A stretch of 64,000 bases of DNA from Nemopilema nomurai. Taxonomy: Eukaryota; Cnidaria; Scyphozoa; Rhizostomeae; Rhizostomatidae. Where the stretch lies: the NCBI GenBank assembly GCA_003864495.1, contig PEDN01001356.1, forward strand, positions 434,001 to 498,000. Direction: 5' to 3'. The translations under genes were made by a program, and so were the position numbers. Below the pieces are notes generated by a model. It was not told the DNA's origin, searched no databases, and saw nothing but the letters and a program-made list of their open reading frames with translations. Shown here piece after piece: positions 1 to 10,411 of the stretch (positions are counted from its first letter, which is position 1; every line of letters begins with the position of its first letter).

Positions 1-174
1 AATTGTTCGCCATTTTGGCAGCTTTGAGTGAACTGAATTTTGCCGCCAAGCTACAATGCGTTGTCACCGGCGCGTTGTGAAACGTAACTAGAAAAAGACA
101 ACGCATCGCGCTAACTAGATCCCATACTTCCCCAGCTCGTCGTGACCTGACGCGTCGTGTTTCGTAAACTCTCT

Positions 175-625
175 AGTATCCTGGAGTTGAAGAAAAAGGG
201 AACTTTGACTGTTGGCTGCTTTTATTTGTTTCCGCGAGACAGTCTAAGAAAGAACACATACGAAGGTAAAAAACTGGTGCTGGAAAGGCTATGAACTTCC
301 TAACAATCTTTTCCCCTTTTACTTCCAAATATTCTTTTTATAATAGTCTACAAAACAACATGTTCCTTCAAGGATTATAAATAAATCTTTTCCCAAAGCG
401 AACAGCCTAATCGGTCTTGCAGATAAAAAACAACTATTAAAATGTGCCATTCTGCTATCTATCAGCATTTACTTGAAAACACAGATTTTGCAAAAAATGA
501 AATTCCGACAAGTTTCAGATTATTGGTAAAGCCCTATCTTCGTTCCATCTAACAATTTTGGAATCTTTATACATAAACACCGCTTTGTGTTGACACAAGG
601 AGTTTGTTATCACCTAAAACTCCAA
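175..625. repeat. 451-bp direct repeat, copy A
   Basis: This stretch recurs almost unchanged and in the same orientation at 3089-3537. Both copies begin AGTATCCTGGAG and end CCTAAAACTCCA. Flanking bases differ on both sides, and I see no TG..CA termini or target duplication, so it is not clearly an LTR. The intervening 2.46 kb contains one copy of the dispersed repeat at 940-2694. I see nothing in bases 1-174 or 626-939. Confidence 0.9.
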
Positions 626-939
626 AAAGATAATATATCAGCTAAACCTTGTTATAAATTCTGTCATTTGTTTGTTTGTATTTCTTAATTTAATTTGTCA
701 TTGATGTTGTTAATTTGTTGGTTTCTATTTCTTAATGTAATTTGCTTTGTAGTTTGTTGTAATTATTTATTTAAATTGGATTTATAAGTAGTGGAATTTT
801 AAGATGGAATGAAAATTAAATGAAATACGATTTGTGGTTACATAAACTACACACCTGAGACAAAAAGCAGAGATAAAGGAATTAAATTGGTTTGATCCCT
901 TAAATGCAACAAATGCTTTAAACATTAGTGTTCTATTTG

Positions 940-2694
940 TTAAAATGATCAAAAATTATACACAATTAAAGCAGTCCAACTTTGCAAAAAATTATATTAT
1001 TTGAATCATCGTTTAAAAATTAGAAATTGCTATCTCAAATACAGAAATGTCTCAGCTGCTTCAAAAGAACGCGATTAGGTGCTGCAGTTGTGCTCATTGC
1101 AAAACACAGTTTCCAACTAGGGAAAGCGATGCGCTATATTTTTCAAGGAAGCCCAATGAGCCTTGCAGAAGAGGATTATATCCAAAAGAGTAAGCCTTGA
1201 AATTAATTTTACCATGTATTCTTTTCACATGATTTATCTTTAGTTTTTAAATTAAAAAACAGATTTTCAATAAGATATTTGTGAAAAACATTTGAATTGT
1301 ACCTTAACTTTGCTCTTTGTCTTTGTCTACCTGTGAATTATTTATTTTTCAAGCTATATCCTAAGGACAATATGGAAAAATTTCATAGAATAAAGAGAAC
1401 TTTGAAGAAAGGGAAAGAGAATAAGAATAACTTGTGAGATTCTCATTACGAGTAGTTTTCATCCTGTTGTGCCAATTTCTTAGACGTTATACTAGCAGAT
1501 TGTTTTGTGAGCAGTTTTTACTTTAAAGGTTTTCTAGTTCTGGTCTAACGGTTTTTAGATAAACGCGTTGCACCAATGGCAGAACACAAGTGCCATTGTT
1601 TTATTTGCCAAGAAGCACAAGAACGGTTTTTCGGTGGACACACTATGTACACCAGGTTTTGACCAAAGTTTTATTGGTGTTTTTCTGTACAGTACGTTTT
1701 TTCATGCAGCCAACTTTTTTATCATAGAACGTAATGCTTACTTTATTTAGTCCGGTTATGTTCAAGACCTGTTTAAATAGAACTGTGATTAAGGAAAATT
1801 CGTATTGAAGTTATTCTGTTTAAAGTTTAAAGCATGGTGCTCTACAATCAATCGCAGAGCAGACCAGACCAGAAAGGTAGTTACTTGTTATTGATTTACT
1901 CTAAAATGACACACAGCTATTTGGTGTGTAGAGCAGGTCTTATAAAGTGTGAAATACAGATTAGCAACTTAAAACAGTAATCGCAGTAATCAAAGGACCA
2001 CAGTAATCTCCAACACATTGTCTCCACCTATTCTTTTTACCTGATGAACATTTATGTCCTATCGATTTATGTCCTGAAGATTTATATTAATTGTCGTACT
2101 ATCATTTGTGTACCAAGTCATTATTTAATTGCATTGAATTCTGCTTATAACTCGGCACACAACACGTTAAACTATGATGATTGTCATGTTTGTATAAATG
2201 TTTAATGAATCTCTCAAATGGTGTTGTTATCACGCTAACAACTTCTTTGAGACTCTCCTTCACCTTTATCATTTCACTAAGCCATTTACTGGTATAAACG
2301 GTTTGGAAACAATACAGAATACCAAAAAGTTATCATTTTGTATTTTTCCCCTATAGTTATAGAACGATTTATGTTCGCTGCTTGTTTACTACTTGTTTAA
2401 GGAGAGGAAAATAAGTTAGATGTGGACGAGAACATTGGTGAGAGCGCGGAAAATGAAGGTGTGAAACTTATTGGGAACAAGGAATATGGTCTTTATTTGG
2501 CGAAACGTTTATTCGTACAAAGTACAAGCTTATTCCTTGTCTCTTTCAATCGTTATTCTTTCTCGTAAAAACAGCTGTGACTCAGTTTAAGACAGGGACG
2601 GCTCTCAGAACCCCATTCGACGTTGTTAAAAAGCAAAGCTGCTGAACTTTAAGTTTTCTATTTTCGGTTCTAGTTTTCATGTTCAAAAGTATTT
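940..2694 (+). repeat. ~2-kb dispersed repeat, copy 1
   Basis: This segment matches 52657-54703 in the same orientation along its whole length, with many substitutions and small indels. Copy 2 is about 290 bp longer. Two short peptide stretches are readable in both copies. One is FPTRES-x-AL-x-FS-x-KPNE near 1110-1165. The other begins MAEH at 1576 and contains CQE-x-QERFFGGHT. They suggest degraded exons of an unidentified gene inside the repeat. No transposase or RT motif was found. Bases 2695-3088 hold nothing I recognise. Confidence 0.85.
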
Positions 2695-3088
2695 ATTTAT
2701 CTATTTATTGGATTTTATCGTTTGTTGTAGATCGATGAATACTATGATGTTCTGAAAGATATTAAAAGTAACACACAGTTTTTGTTCTGTTGCAGAGGAG
2801 TCAACACCGAGGGTTGCTGGTGGAGGTAAGCACTGACTTAAATTTAACATGGGTTTTTATCTTTTTTGTATCTGAAGAAATCTGCTTTGCTTTTGCCTCT
2901 TAAGATTAACCCTTGATGAATGTGTGAATTTTTCCAACGCAGGTGTTACGTATGTTAAAGGTGGTGTTTGTGTGGCAGTTGGAGTGCCTCATTATGATAG
3001 GTGTGTACTGCATGATCATGACATATCTCATGACTATGTCTGCGTGCAGATACTTGCAGTATCCGGAAGAGTAGAGGCCCCAACAATC

Positions 3089-3537
3089 AGTATCCTGGAG
3101 TTGAAGAAAAGGGAACTTTGACTGTTGGCTGCTTTTATTTGTTTCCGCGAGACAGTCTAAGAAAGAACACATACGAAGGTAAAACACTGGTGCTGGAAAG
3201 GCTATGAACTTCCTAACAATCTTTTCCCCTTTTACTTCCAAATATTCTTTTTATAATAGTCTACAAAACAACATGTTCCTTCCAGGATTATAAATAAATC
3301 TTTTCCCAAAGCGAACAGCCTAATCGGTCTTGCAGATAAAAAACAACTATTAAAATGTGCCATTCTGCTATCTATCAGCATTTACTCGAAAACCCATATT
3401 TTGCAAAAAATGAAATGGCGACAAGTTTCAGATTATTGGCAAAGCCCTATCTTCGTTCCATCTAACAATTTTGGAATCTTTATACATAAACACCGCTTTG
3501 TGTTGACACAAGGAGTTTGTTATCACCTAAAACTCCA
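3089..3537. repeat. 451-bp direct repeat, copy B
   Basis: This is the second copy of the repeat at 175-625, differing from it by scattered substitutions and two or three single-base indels. It covers the same body, from AGTATCCTGG to AAAACTCCA. Confidence 0.9.
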
Positions 3538-5130
3538 TTGGTAACATCTTCAATGAAGTATCCTCATTTGATGATTGTTACAATGATTTTTATGATGATG
3601 ATGATGATGAGGGAGATATCAATGTAAATGGAAAATCTTGCTCTGGTGATTCCCTCTCCACTGAGGATGTGATGCAGTCCTGTCTAGGATTTTCACTGTC
3701 AAAGTCTTGCTTTGATGGCCAAGTATCTGAAAACATCAGTGACAATGCTGGTTGTGTTTCAGTTGCATACACTGATGACGATGTTCATGTTGAAAAGGAG
3801 TTTAGCTCCATTTCTTTTTAACGGTCATTGTTTTCTATTGCACCAGATAATTGCGTCAGAAAACTTCACACTTTGAATTCGACAGACTACTATTCACTGC
3901 AATATCAAAAAAGATCTCAAAAATTGTCCTGGCAAAAAATTTATGGTAGGAAACAAGGTCCTGGTTAAGAACCCGGGTATTAAACCTTCTAGGGTCAAAG
4001 CAACAAAGGATCCATTCACTCCTATAAACGTTGTTGGAGAGGTAGTTGAGGTTCTGCCAGGAGGCATGTATATATTAACCCTACTGAATGGATCTGATTT
4101 CTATCAAAAAAATATTTTAGAAGGGGAAATGTTTTTCTACATGGAAGCAACTTTTCAGATGATGCAGTCAAAAAACCTGTTGTGAGATCCAAAAAAGCTG
4201 TTCTTGATTCGATTTCTGACTTTTCTTTACAAGTTGGACGTGCTATGTATCCAAAGAGGTTCAAAACATGAAAGTCTCGCATTCCAAATGTTCATTCTCT
4301 CTTGGAAAAATACTTCGAAATTCTTGACTATGGTTCTCGCAGAGCTCTACAAAGGCTGTGACCAATCGAAACATGCATATATGCATGAGCGGTATTTATC
4401 GGGGTTGTTGGAACTTAAAAAAATTAGCTTTCCCTATTTTCTTAATGTTTCTGTTGATTGGGTGGTTGTCAGTGAAAAAATTATGAGAAAAGGTCTTTGA
4501 AAAACAGCAGCCACAAATGTTGACATTTTTCTATTGGTCATGATGGATTTCAAATAGTGGTTTGAGAATGGCGATGAAGATGGGAAATTTATTTGATTTC
4601 GTCCTAAAAAACTGAATGAAACAGTGGCTTCAATGTTTGAGGAAGATGGCGATGTTTCAGTTGAAATGTTTTCGAGTTCAGATGAATCGTCAAGTCAGAG
4701 CGATGGTGAAGAGGAATAGGAGGAAGAAAGCTGAAACGCCAAGTACAACAAAAACATGGATGCGATAGATCGTAGCGATCTAATGCGTACAGCATATTCG
4801 TCGACAAGAAAATCCAAACGATGGTGGACATATTTGTTATGGTTTATCATGGAGTTATCCATTTCAAATCCATTGGTTATGATGCGTGAATCGCCAAACC
4901 ATAAACGATTTACAAGAACGGGGAAGGAGAGAGATCACTGTGTTTGAGTTCTGGAAGGCCTCGGCAAAGCAGCTGTTTGGGAAGGCAAGAAATGGACGAA
5001 TAAGACAGAGTGCTCCTGATCTACATTTGCCCAAGAAAGTCGCAAAGAAAAAGGGAGATGTAGACATAACTCCAAAAATAAAAAGGAAAGCTTGCCCAGA
5101 TTTGTTTGCATTGGTTGCAGTGACATGAAC
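3538..5130 (+). pseudogene. degenerate coding-like region, product unknown
   Basis: Several plus-strand stretches have coding character, but none is a complete gene. At 3590-3820 there is an acidic segment that opens with a (GAT)n-encoded Asp run. An open frame from 3943 to 4185 starts MVGNKVLVKNP and includes PFTPINVVGEVVEVLPGGMY. That pattern resembles the small C-terminal domain of retroelement integrases (GDKVLV ... GPY-V-EVL--G-Y), but the match is weak. An acidic, serine-rich stretch follows at 4620-4720 (FEEDGD, SSSDESSSQSDGEEE) and a Lys/Arg-rich frame at 4886-5128. Internal stops separate these pieces. It may be a decayed retroelement or host pseudogene; I cannot decide. Confidence 0.3.
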
Positions 5131-5398
5131 GAACAGAAGTACATTTATTTTTTACCTGCAAAACAAAGATTTTTTTTCAAATTTTCATTCTAAGTGACAT
5201 TATCGATGTTGTTGCGCTTTTTTCCCAACGATTTTAAAGTACATTATTAAATTTTTCAATTTTCCAATCTTTTATCTACAACTTTTGTGTATGTCATTTT
5301 GCTGTATAATGTATTTTATATCCTGAAAAATTAACTTTTCAAAGCTAAGTAATATTTTTGCGTATTTGCAGTTTTCCTCTCGGGACATCATTGTTCAT

Positions 5399-5683
5399 TC
5401 AGGCACGTTGACTGCTTGTGCTTTGCGTGATGACTTCAGCCCACAGCCCTCTGTCTTGTGCTTGGCGGATACATTCCCACAAAGGAGCACCCACCAAGTC
5501 TTTGATGTTGTCTGTCCATCAACATTTTGGTCTTCCCCGATTGCGCATACCATCCACATAACCCAACATCATTGTTTTCTCTAGCGAGGCAGAATCTCGG
5601 CGAACGATGTGTCCGAAATATCTCAACTGGGCTTTCTGTACCGTTTTGAGCAGGTTACGTGAAGTCTGCAGCTCTTCTAAGGC
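5399..5683 (-). pseudogene. LINE reverse-transcriptase ORF, C-terminal fragment
   Basis: The minus strand reads through the conserved tail that follows the RT domain in many LINE ORF2 proteins: LRYFGHIVRRDSASLEK, then an MMLGYVDGMRNRGRPK block, then WTDNIKDL and a final QDRGLWAEVI before a TGA at 5401-5399. One in-frame TGA (5521-5519) interrupts it just after GRPKC. The RT catalytic domain itself is absent. The fragment stops where the Harbinger element begins near 5684, so the rest was truncated by, or lost at, that insertion. Family level (CR1/L2/other) cannot be set from this tail. Bases 5131-5398 show no gene. Confidence 0.75.
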
Positions 5684-5935
5684 TGGAGTTACACTATACC
5701 GGATTGCTATCGGAGCGGAGCAGAGGGGAGTAATTTTTACTCCGGAGTGATAATTAGGGTAGCAGTTACACTAAGACGCTCCGCTTGCTCCTACGCCATA
5801 TTCCTCCGCATTTTTGACCACAATGCAATGCGTATTTGCTTGTTTACAAAGCGAGGCAAAATTCACCACTTTCTTGATCTTGTAGAAGACTTGTGTTGTG
5901 GTGTGATAGATATTTTTTCAATAAATTCTGCGAGA

Positions 5936-7204
5936 ATGGCGAAAAACAATCCGGAAAATGTCGGAAAAGGTGATGGGTTTGGCTGGACAGACAGCGAGAT
6001 CGAGTTGTTGTTGGAATGCGTGAAAATTTATTCGTCGAAGTGCCGCTTTGATGGAATCGATTGGGAAGGGGTCAAATCTAAATATGAAAAAGTCAGGACA
6101 ATTTTCGTCGGGCGATACCCAACGACCAATGCAGAAGAGAATACGGAAGACTTCCCTAAAGCCCTGAACTTACAATTGTTTTCCAAAGAACGAATTGCTT
6201 CAAAACTGAAATCGATAAGAAAAGGGTACAAGAAAGCAGTCGACTTTGGGCGACGAAGTGGCGGAGGCAGAGTGGTGATGAGCTTTTACGACTTGTGTAA
6301 CGACATTTGGGAAGGAGCACCATCCATTAAAAGTATCGAAGGTAAGTTTACTTGTAAAATTATGATTTGACTAGCCTGTGCTCCAATTCTCAAAGCCTGT
6401 TAGATCTGAGAAACTGATTTAATAACCTAGTGTTTCCTTTGCCTCAAAAACGAATCATAACATTATTGCGAATTTTTTGTGTTGTTTTCTTTTAATGCAG
6501 ATTTGTTGGGTTAAAGAAATGATTATGATTTTAAAAAGCAATCCTGATAGATGGGAAAGTTCTAGAGGAAGTTCGACCTTACACTTTTTGGAATTTTTTC
6601 TGTGATCAGTTGACCCAAAATTTTTTTTTTATTTGAAGGGGGAATTGATTCCAGCTCAAATGAAATCGAAAATGATTTAGAAGAACAAGCTGTCACTGAA
6701 AGTAATGATGAAATGCAACCAGAGGATAGAGAAGATTCAAGTGAAAATTCACCAGATATAAGCACTCCTGGTCCAAGTGACAGAAGAGAAAAAATATCTA
6801 GATTTTTAAAAAACGAGAGAGAGAGAAAGATGACTCCACGTCTTTCTGCTGAAGCACAACATCTCAGCATCATGAAGGAAGAGTTAAGGTTGAAGAGAAA
6901 GATGATGGAGAAAATGGATGACATGGACCAACAGCTTCTTGAGCAATCTACAAAAATTGCAAGGACAATGGAGAGCATTGCCACAGCCATGACTGGATGC
7001 ATGAAAATCATGCAAACAATGGTTCAAAACCAACAACAGCCCAGACATTACCCTCAGTCTTCATCACCTAATGTGCCCTTTATGAACTATGATCAAAGGA
7101 CCTACAATTGTCACAAAAGACAAATGAATGCTGGTCAAATTGATTTAATGAATGCAAACTCAGAGACAGCACAAGAAAGAGAATCCTTTCTAGAACTCTT
7201 TTGA
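5936..7204 (+). CDS. Harbinger Myb/SANT-like accessory protein (two exons)
   Basis: Harbinger elements use a second, Myb/SANT-like protein to bind the element ends and bring the transposase to DNA. The ATG at 5936 (MAKNNPENVGK) is the natural start. The open frame extends upstream to 5747, but that stretch overlaps the element terminus. Exon 1 (5936-6341) encodes the helical domain, FGWTDSEIELLLECVK through the KLKSIRKGYKKAVD region. It ends at a G|GTAAGT donor. A good acceptor before 6639 restores frame exactly, giving a 323-residue product. Exon 2 encodes an acidic linker, then a charged coiled-coil (LRLKRKMMEKMDDMDQQLLEQ), then a Gln/Asn-rich tail. No break was seen, so this gene looks intact. 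Confidence 0.8.
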
Positions 7205-7736
7205 ACCAGTTGCATATCAATTGTTGAATGATATTGTAAATCCTGATTATATACTTTGAAGTTGTTTTGCATGTTATTGTTGTCTCTGTTAGCCAAAAAA
7301 TTCTTTCTATCTGGAGAAATCTATGAGCCCTGAAGATATGGATCTATATAAACACACTCATCAAGCATCCAATTATGATTTTGAACAAAAACTCTAAAAC
7401 TTTAAGTAGGATTTCTTGGAATTGTCCATACTTGTTTGCTGTTCTGTATTTTTTGGATAATTTTTAATCATTTCAAAACAAAAATTGAAAAAAATTAACT
7501 TTCCTCAAAAGTATATCTCCTTTTATATTACTAGAAATTCAAATGAAATTTTCAAAATATAAACTTTTTCTAGATTGGAATACTTAGAAATTATGAACTC
7601 AAACAAAATTGTAGTAGCATAATCGGACTAATACAAATACAAAGATCATTTCAAAGTTTCTAAGAAAATTAAATCTAAAGCTATCACTGAAACTTTACTC
7701 AAAAAGAACATAAGATATCACTCAAAATGTCCTGGA

Positions 7737-8678
7737 TCACTCAAAAAACTTCATGAAAATTTGTCTGTGTTCTTTCCCACCTCTTTCATTGTTGTGACAT
7801 GTGGGTAAAAACTGCTGTGTTGGAGGCTGAAACTCTTTTTCATAGACCTGCATTGTTTTTTCCTGCTCCTCACCAACGACATCATTTGTCATTTCACAAA
7901 AATTGTGCAGAATGAAGCATGTATGAATAGCTTTGATAGCATTCTGCAACTCCAAATCAATGGGACGTCTTAAAAATCCAAAACGAGCTTTTAGCAGACC
8001 AAAAGCACACTCAATAACCATCCTTGCCGAAGAATGTCGGAATCCAAAAAACTGTTCTTGTTGAGTATTGCCCCCTTTTGCAAACTCCTTCATTAAGTAT
8101 GGCAGCAAAGGGTATGCTGGATCACCAAGTATACAGACTGGCACTGGTTCTTCTCCTTCCACAATTACCATAGGGCATCTGGGAATGGTAAAGTTTCTTA
8201 ATTTTTCATTTATTTTTGAGTTACCAAAAACACGGGCATCATGAACACTTCCTGGCCATTTTATTACCACATCAAAGAAACAGTATCTGTAATCTGCACA
8301 GGCTTGTACATTGAGACTATAGAAGCCTTTTCTGTTGATGAATTCGGTGGGATTTTCTTTGGCTTTCTTAATGAAATATGTGTTCCATCAACAGCACCAA
8401 TACACTGAGGGAAACCATATTGCTTGTAAAAGTTGGCTGCTGATTCCTTTGCTTCATTCTCAGTCTGTGGCAAATGCATGTAAATGCCAGCCAGCTCGGT
8501 TGATATGGCAGTTGTCACACGCATTTGCAGTTTTCCTCATTCTCCCACCGTCCGACAGATAATAGAGGGTTGCAGCAACCTGTGTTTCCACTGAAACTGG
8601 GGCCCTCAAATGAGTTAGTTTTTTAGAAATGAATGGACGAAGATCGTCACATAATTTTCTAAAGCTTTCTTTAGTCAT
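7737..8678 (-). pseudogene. PIF/Harbinger transposase (DDE_Tnp_4), frameshifted
   Basis: Read on minus from 8678, the N-terminal part (MTKESFRKLCDDLRPFI) leads into a helix-turn-helix-like region (VSVETQVAATLYYLSDG). The catalytic core carries [10 protein letters not shown] (first Asp), [13 protein letters not shown] (second Asp) and a [14 protein letters not shown] block with the Glu. The core then ends LHNFCE, as in HARBI1-type nucleases. The reading frame changes at least twice, near 8515-8525 and near 8265-8275, so no full-length product can be made as written. The gene lies convergent to the Myb-like gene within one element. About 310 codons remain recognisable, close to the usual core length, and no catalytic residue is visibly lost. 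Confidence 0.88.
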
Positions 8679-9060
8679 TTGGAAGTTCTCTTTCCACTCT
8701 GCAGGAACAGGCAGCCCCTTTTGAAAGCCTAACCACCAACTGTCGCATCTCCCTAGCTTTAACCAAAACCTTCGTCAAGCCTTTTCTTTCTTTGCTTTTC
8801 GATTAGCCTTGCTAGACAATGCAAATATAGCCTCCTCTGCATATCTTTGTATCTGCATCAAATATAGATGCGAAGTGTGTCGATAAAAAATATACGACAA
8901 TTGTAAAATTTAGGCGCCAAACTTTGAACCGAGGTTTCAGAGCGGAGTATATCGGATTAGTGCGATTACACTACAACGCTCCGCTACGGAGTGACTCCGG
9001 AGTGATTTTAGTATCACCTCCAGAGCGGAGTGATTTTCAGAGCTTTGTGTACCGGATTCG

Positions 9061-10411
9061 TGCCAATCTTCACTGCCATTTCTTCTGATGTTTGGTTATC
9101 TAATGACTCATTCAAAACTGGCCTATTCGGACTTGGTAGATAACGGCGACCAAGTGGAGCTTTACATATCTTGTTGATATTTGCCTTGATTTTAATAACA
9201 GTTAGAACAGCACCAAATACCAAGGAATTTTTTCCACAACCAGAAGACTTTTATCTCGCTGGTTTTGAAGTGAAATTCACAAATTACAGACCTCCGCTTG
9301 GTCAAGATATTTGTATTGTGTTAATCTATTTACCATAACTTTCTTTATTTTTTGGGAGCCTTCAATAACCAATACATGACTTCTGCTTTTCTCAGTTGTA
9401 TGTAGCGTTTTTACAGGACTGGGATACAACAGTAAACTCCTGACACGCCACCATCAAGTTTAGCTGGGCAACATTGTGAGGTACCAGGATAAAGATTTGA
9501 ATCTTCTGCCATAAATTTGTAAAGTTTGAAAGAGAAGAACAAGTTTACACACCACACCAGACAACCTATTAAATTTCCACGAAAGTCGGGCTTGAATCTG
9601 TCAAGCTTGTCCTCAATTTCAGATGACTGGGATACGAGGCCAATTGAATTCAGGAAAGGTGTATTAAAATTAAAAATTTTCTTTTCCTTGAGGTCAATAT
9701 TTTTGCCTGTTTTAAATATTGAGCAAAGTCTCTTCTAAATGCCTTATCAAAGACTAATTTTGAAAACTCGAAGCTTTTCGGCTATAAGCCGGACGAAAGT
9801 TTTGCCTGTTAATGTAACATTTGAGGAAGATAATTTGATAATTTCACTATAAATAATGAAAGTGATTATTGCAACTTTTCCTGCAAACTGTTTGCTAGCA
9901 CATGACCACTTCACACTACACTGTGTTGCCCCCCTATCGCTGAAATTGTTTTTACTTATGTTTTCAATGTTTTATTTCAAAAAGATAACTGACTCCGAAA
10001 TAGAGAAAATGTCTCTTTTGAAAAGGTTTGAAAGTCTTTATTGCTGTCATAAATCCAAATGAAGCAATTTGTGAAATATAGAAGATGAAGCAGGTTTTTT
10101 AACTTAATACTCATTTGCTAAACTTTGTTCTGTTTTTTGAGTCATGAATGTTTTGGTTTTAATATTAAGGAGAAATGTATGCATCAATAGGATAAGTTAA
10201 ATAAAAAACTTTTATAAGCCTGAATGGATATACAAAACTAAAGCCAAAACATTTTTTCAGCCAAATGCCAGGGCATCAAGATATAAAGTGGACCTCAGAG
10301 TTAAAAATCCAGGAGGACTATAAAGCTTTCCGAGTCAAAACTTCTTGTGGACATGGCTGTTATCGAAAGCTGTCTATTGATCTTATGAGGTTACTTTGAT
10401 TTGGCTTACAG
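9061..10411. other. intergenic; nothing recognised
   Basis: This stretch is AT-rich with scattered short open frames on both strands and no recognisable domain, repeat copy or RNA gene. A possible exon at 10261-10389 has a good polypyrimidine-AG acceptor and encodes MPGHQDIKWTSELKIQEDY. However, its donor phase does not fit the next candidate exon, so I leave it unassigned. Confidence 0.5.

Larger units (their letters stand above)
5684..9060. mobile_element. PIF/Harbinger DNA transposon, broken
   Basis: The segment is bounded by related, imperfectly inverted termini that are rich in CTCCG/CGGAG words. Each end carries the palindrome ACTCCGGAGT (5739-5748 and 8994-9003) and an ACCGGATT motif close to the outer edge. 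Inside are the two genes typical of this superfamily, in convergent orientation: a Myb/SANT-like DNA-binding protein on plus and a DDE transposase on minus. Exact outer ends and the 3-bp target duplication were not resolved, so the boundaries are approximate (plus or minus about 20 bp). The transposase is frameshifted, so this copy is probably not self-mobilising. Confidence 0.8.

Noticed and set aside
175..3537. LTR retrotransposon with 451-bp LTRs
   Set aside because: There are no TG..CA termini, no target duplication, no primer-binding site and no gag/pol inside; it was recorded only as direct repeats.
3943..4185. retroviral-type integrase C-terminal domain
   Set aside because: The resemblance is limited to a short KVLV...EVVEVLPGGMY pattern with no integrase core nearby, so it is kept only as part of an unknown degenerate region.
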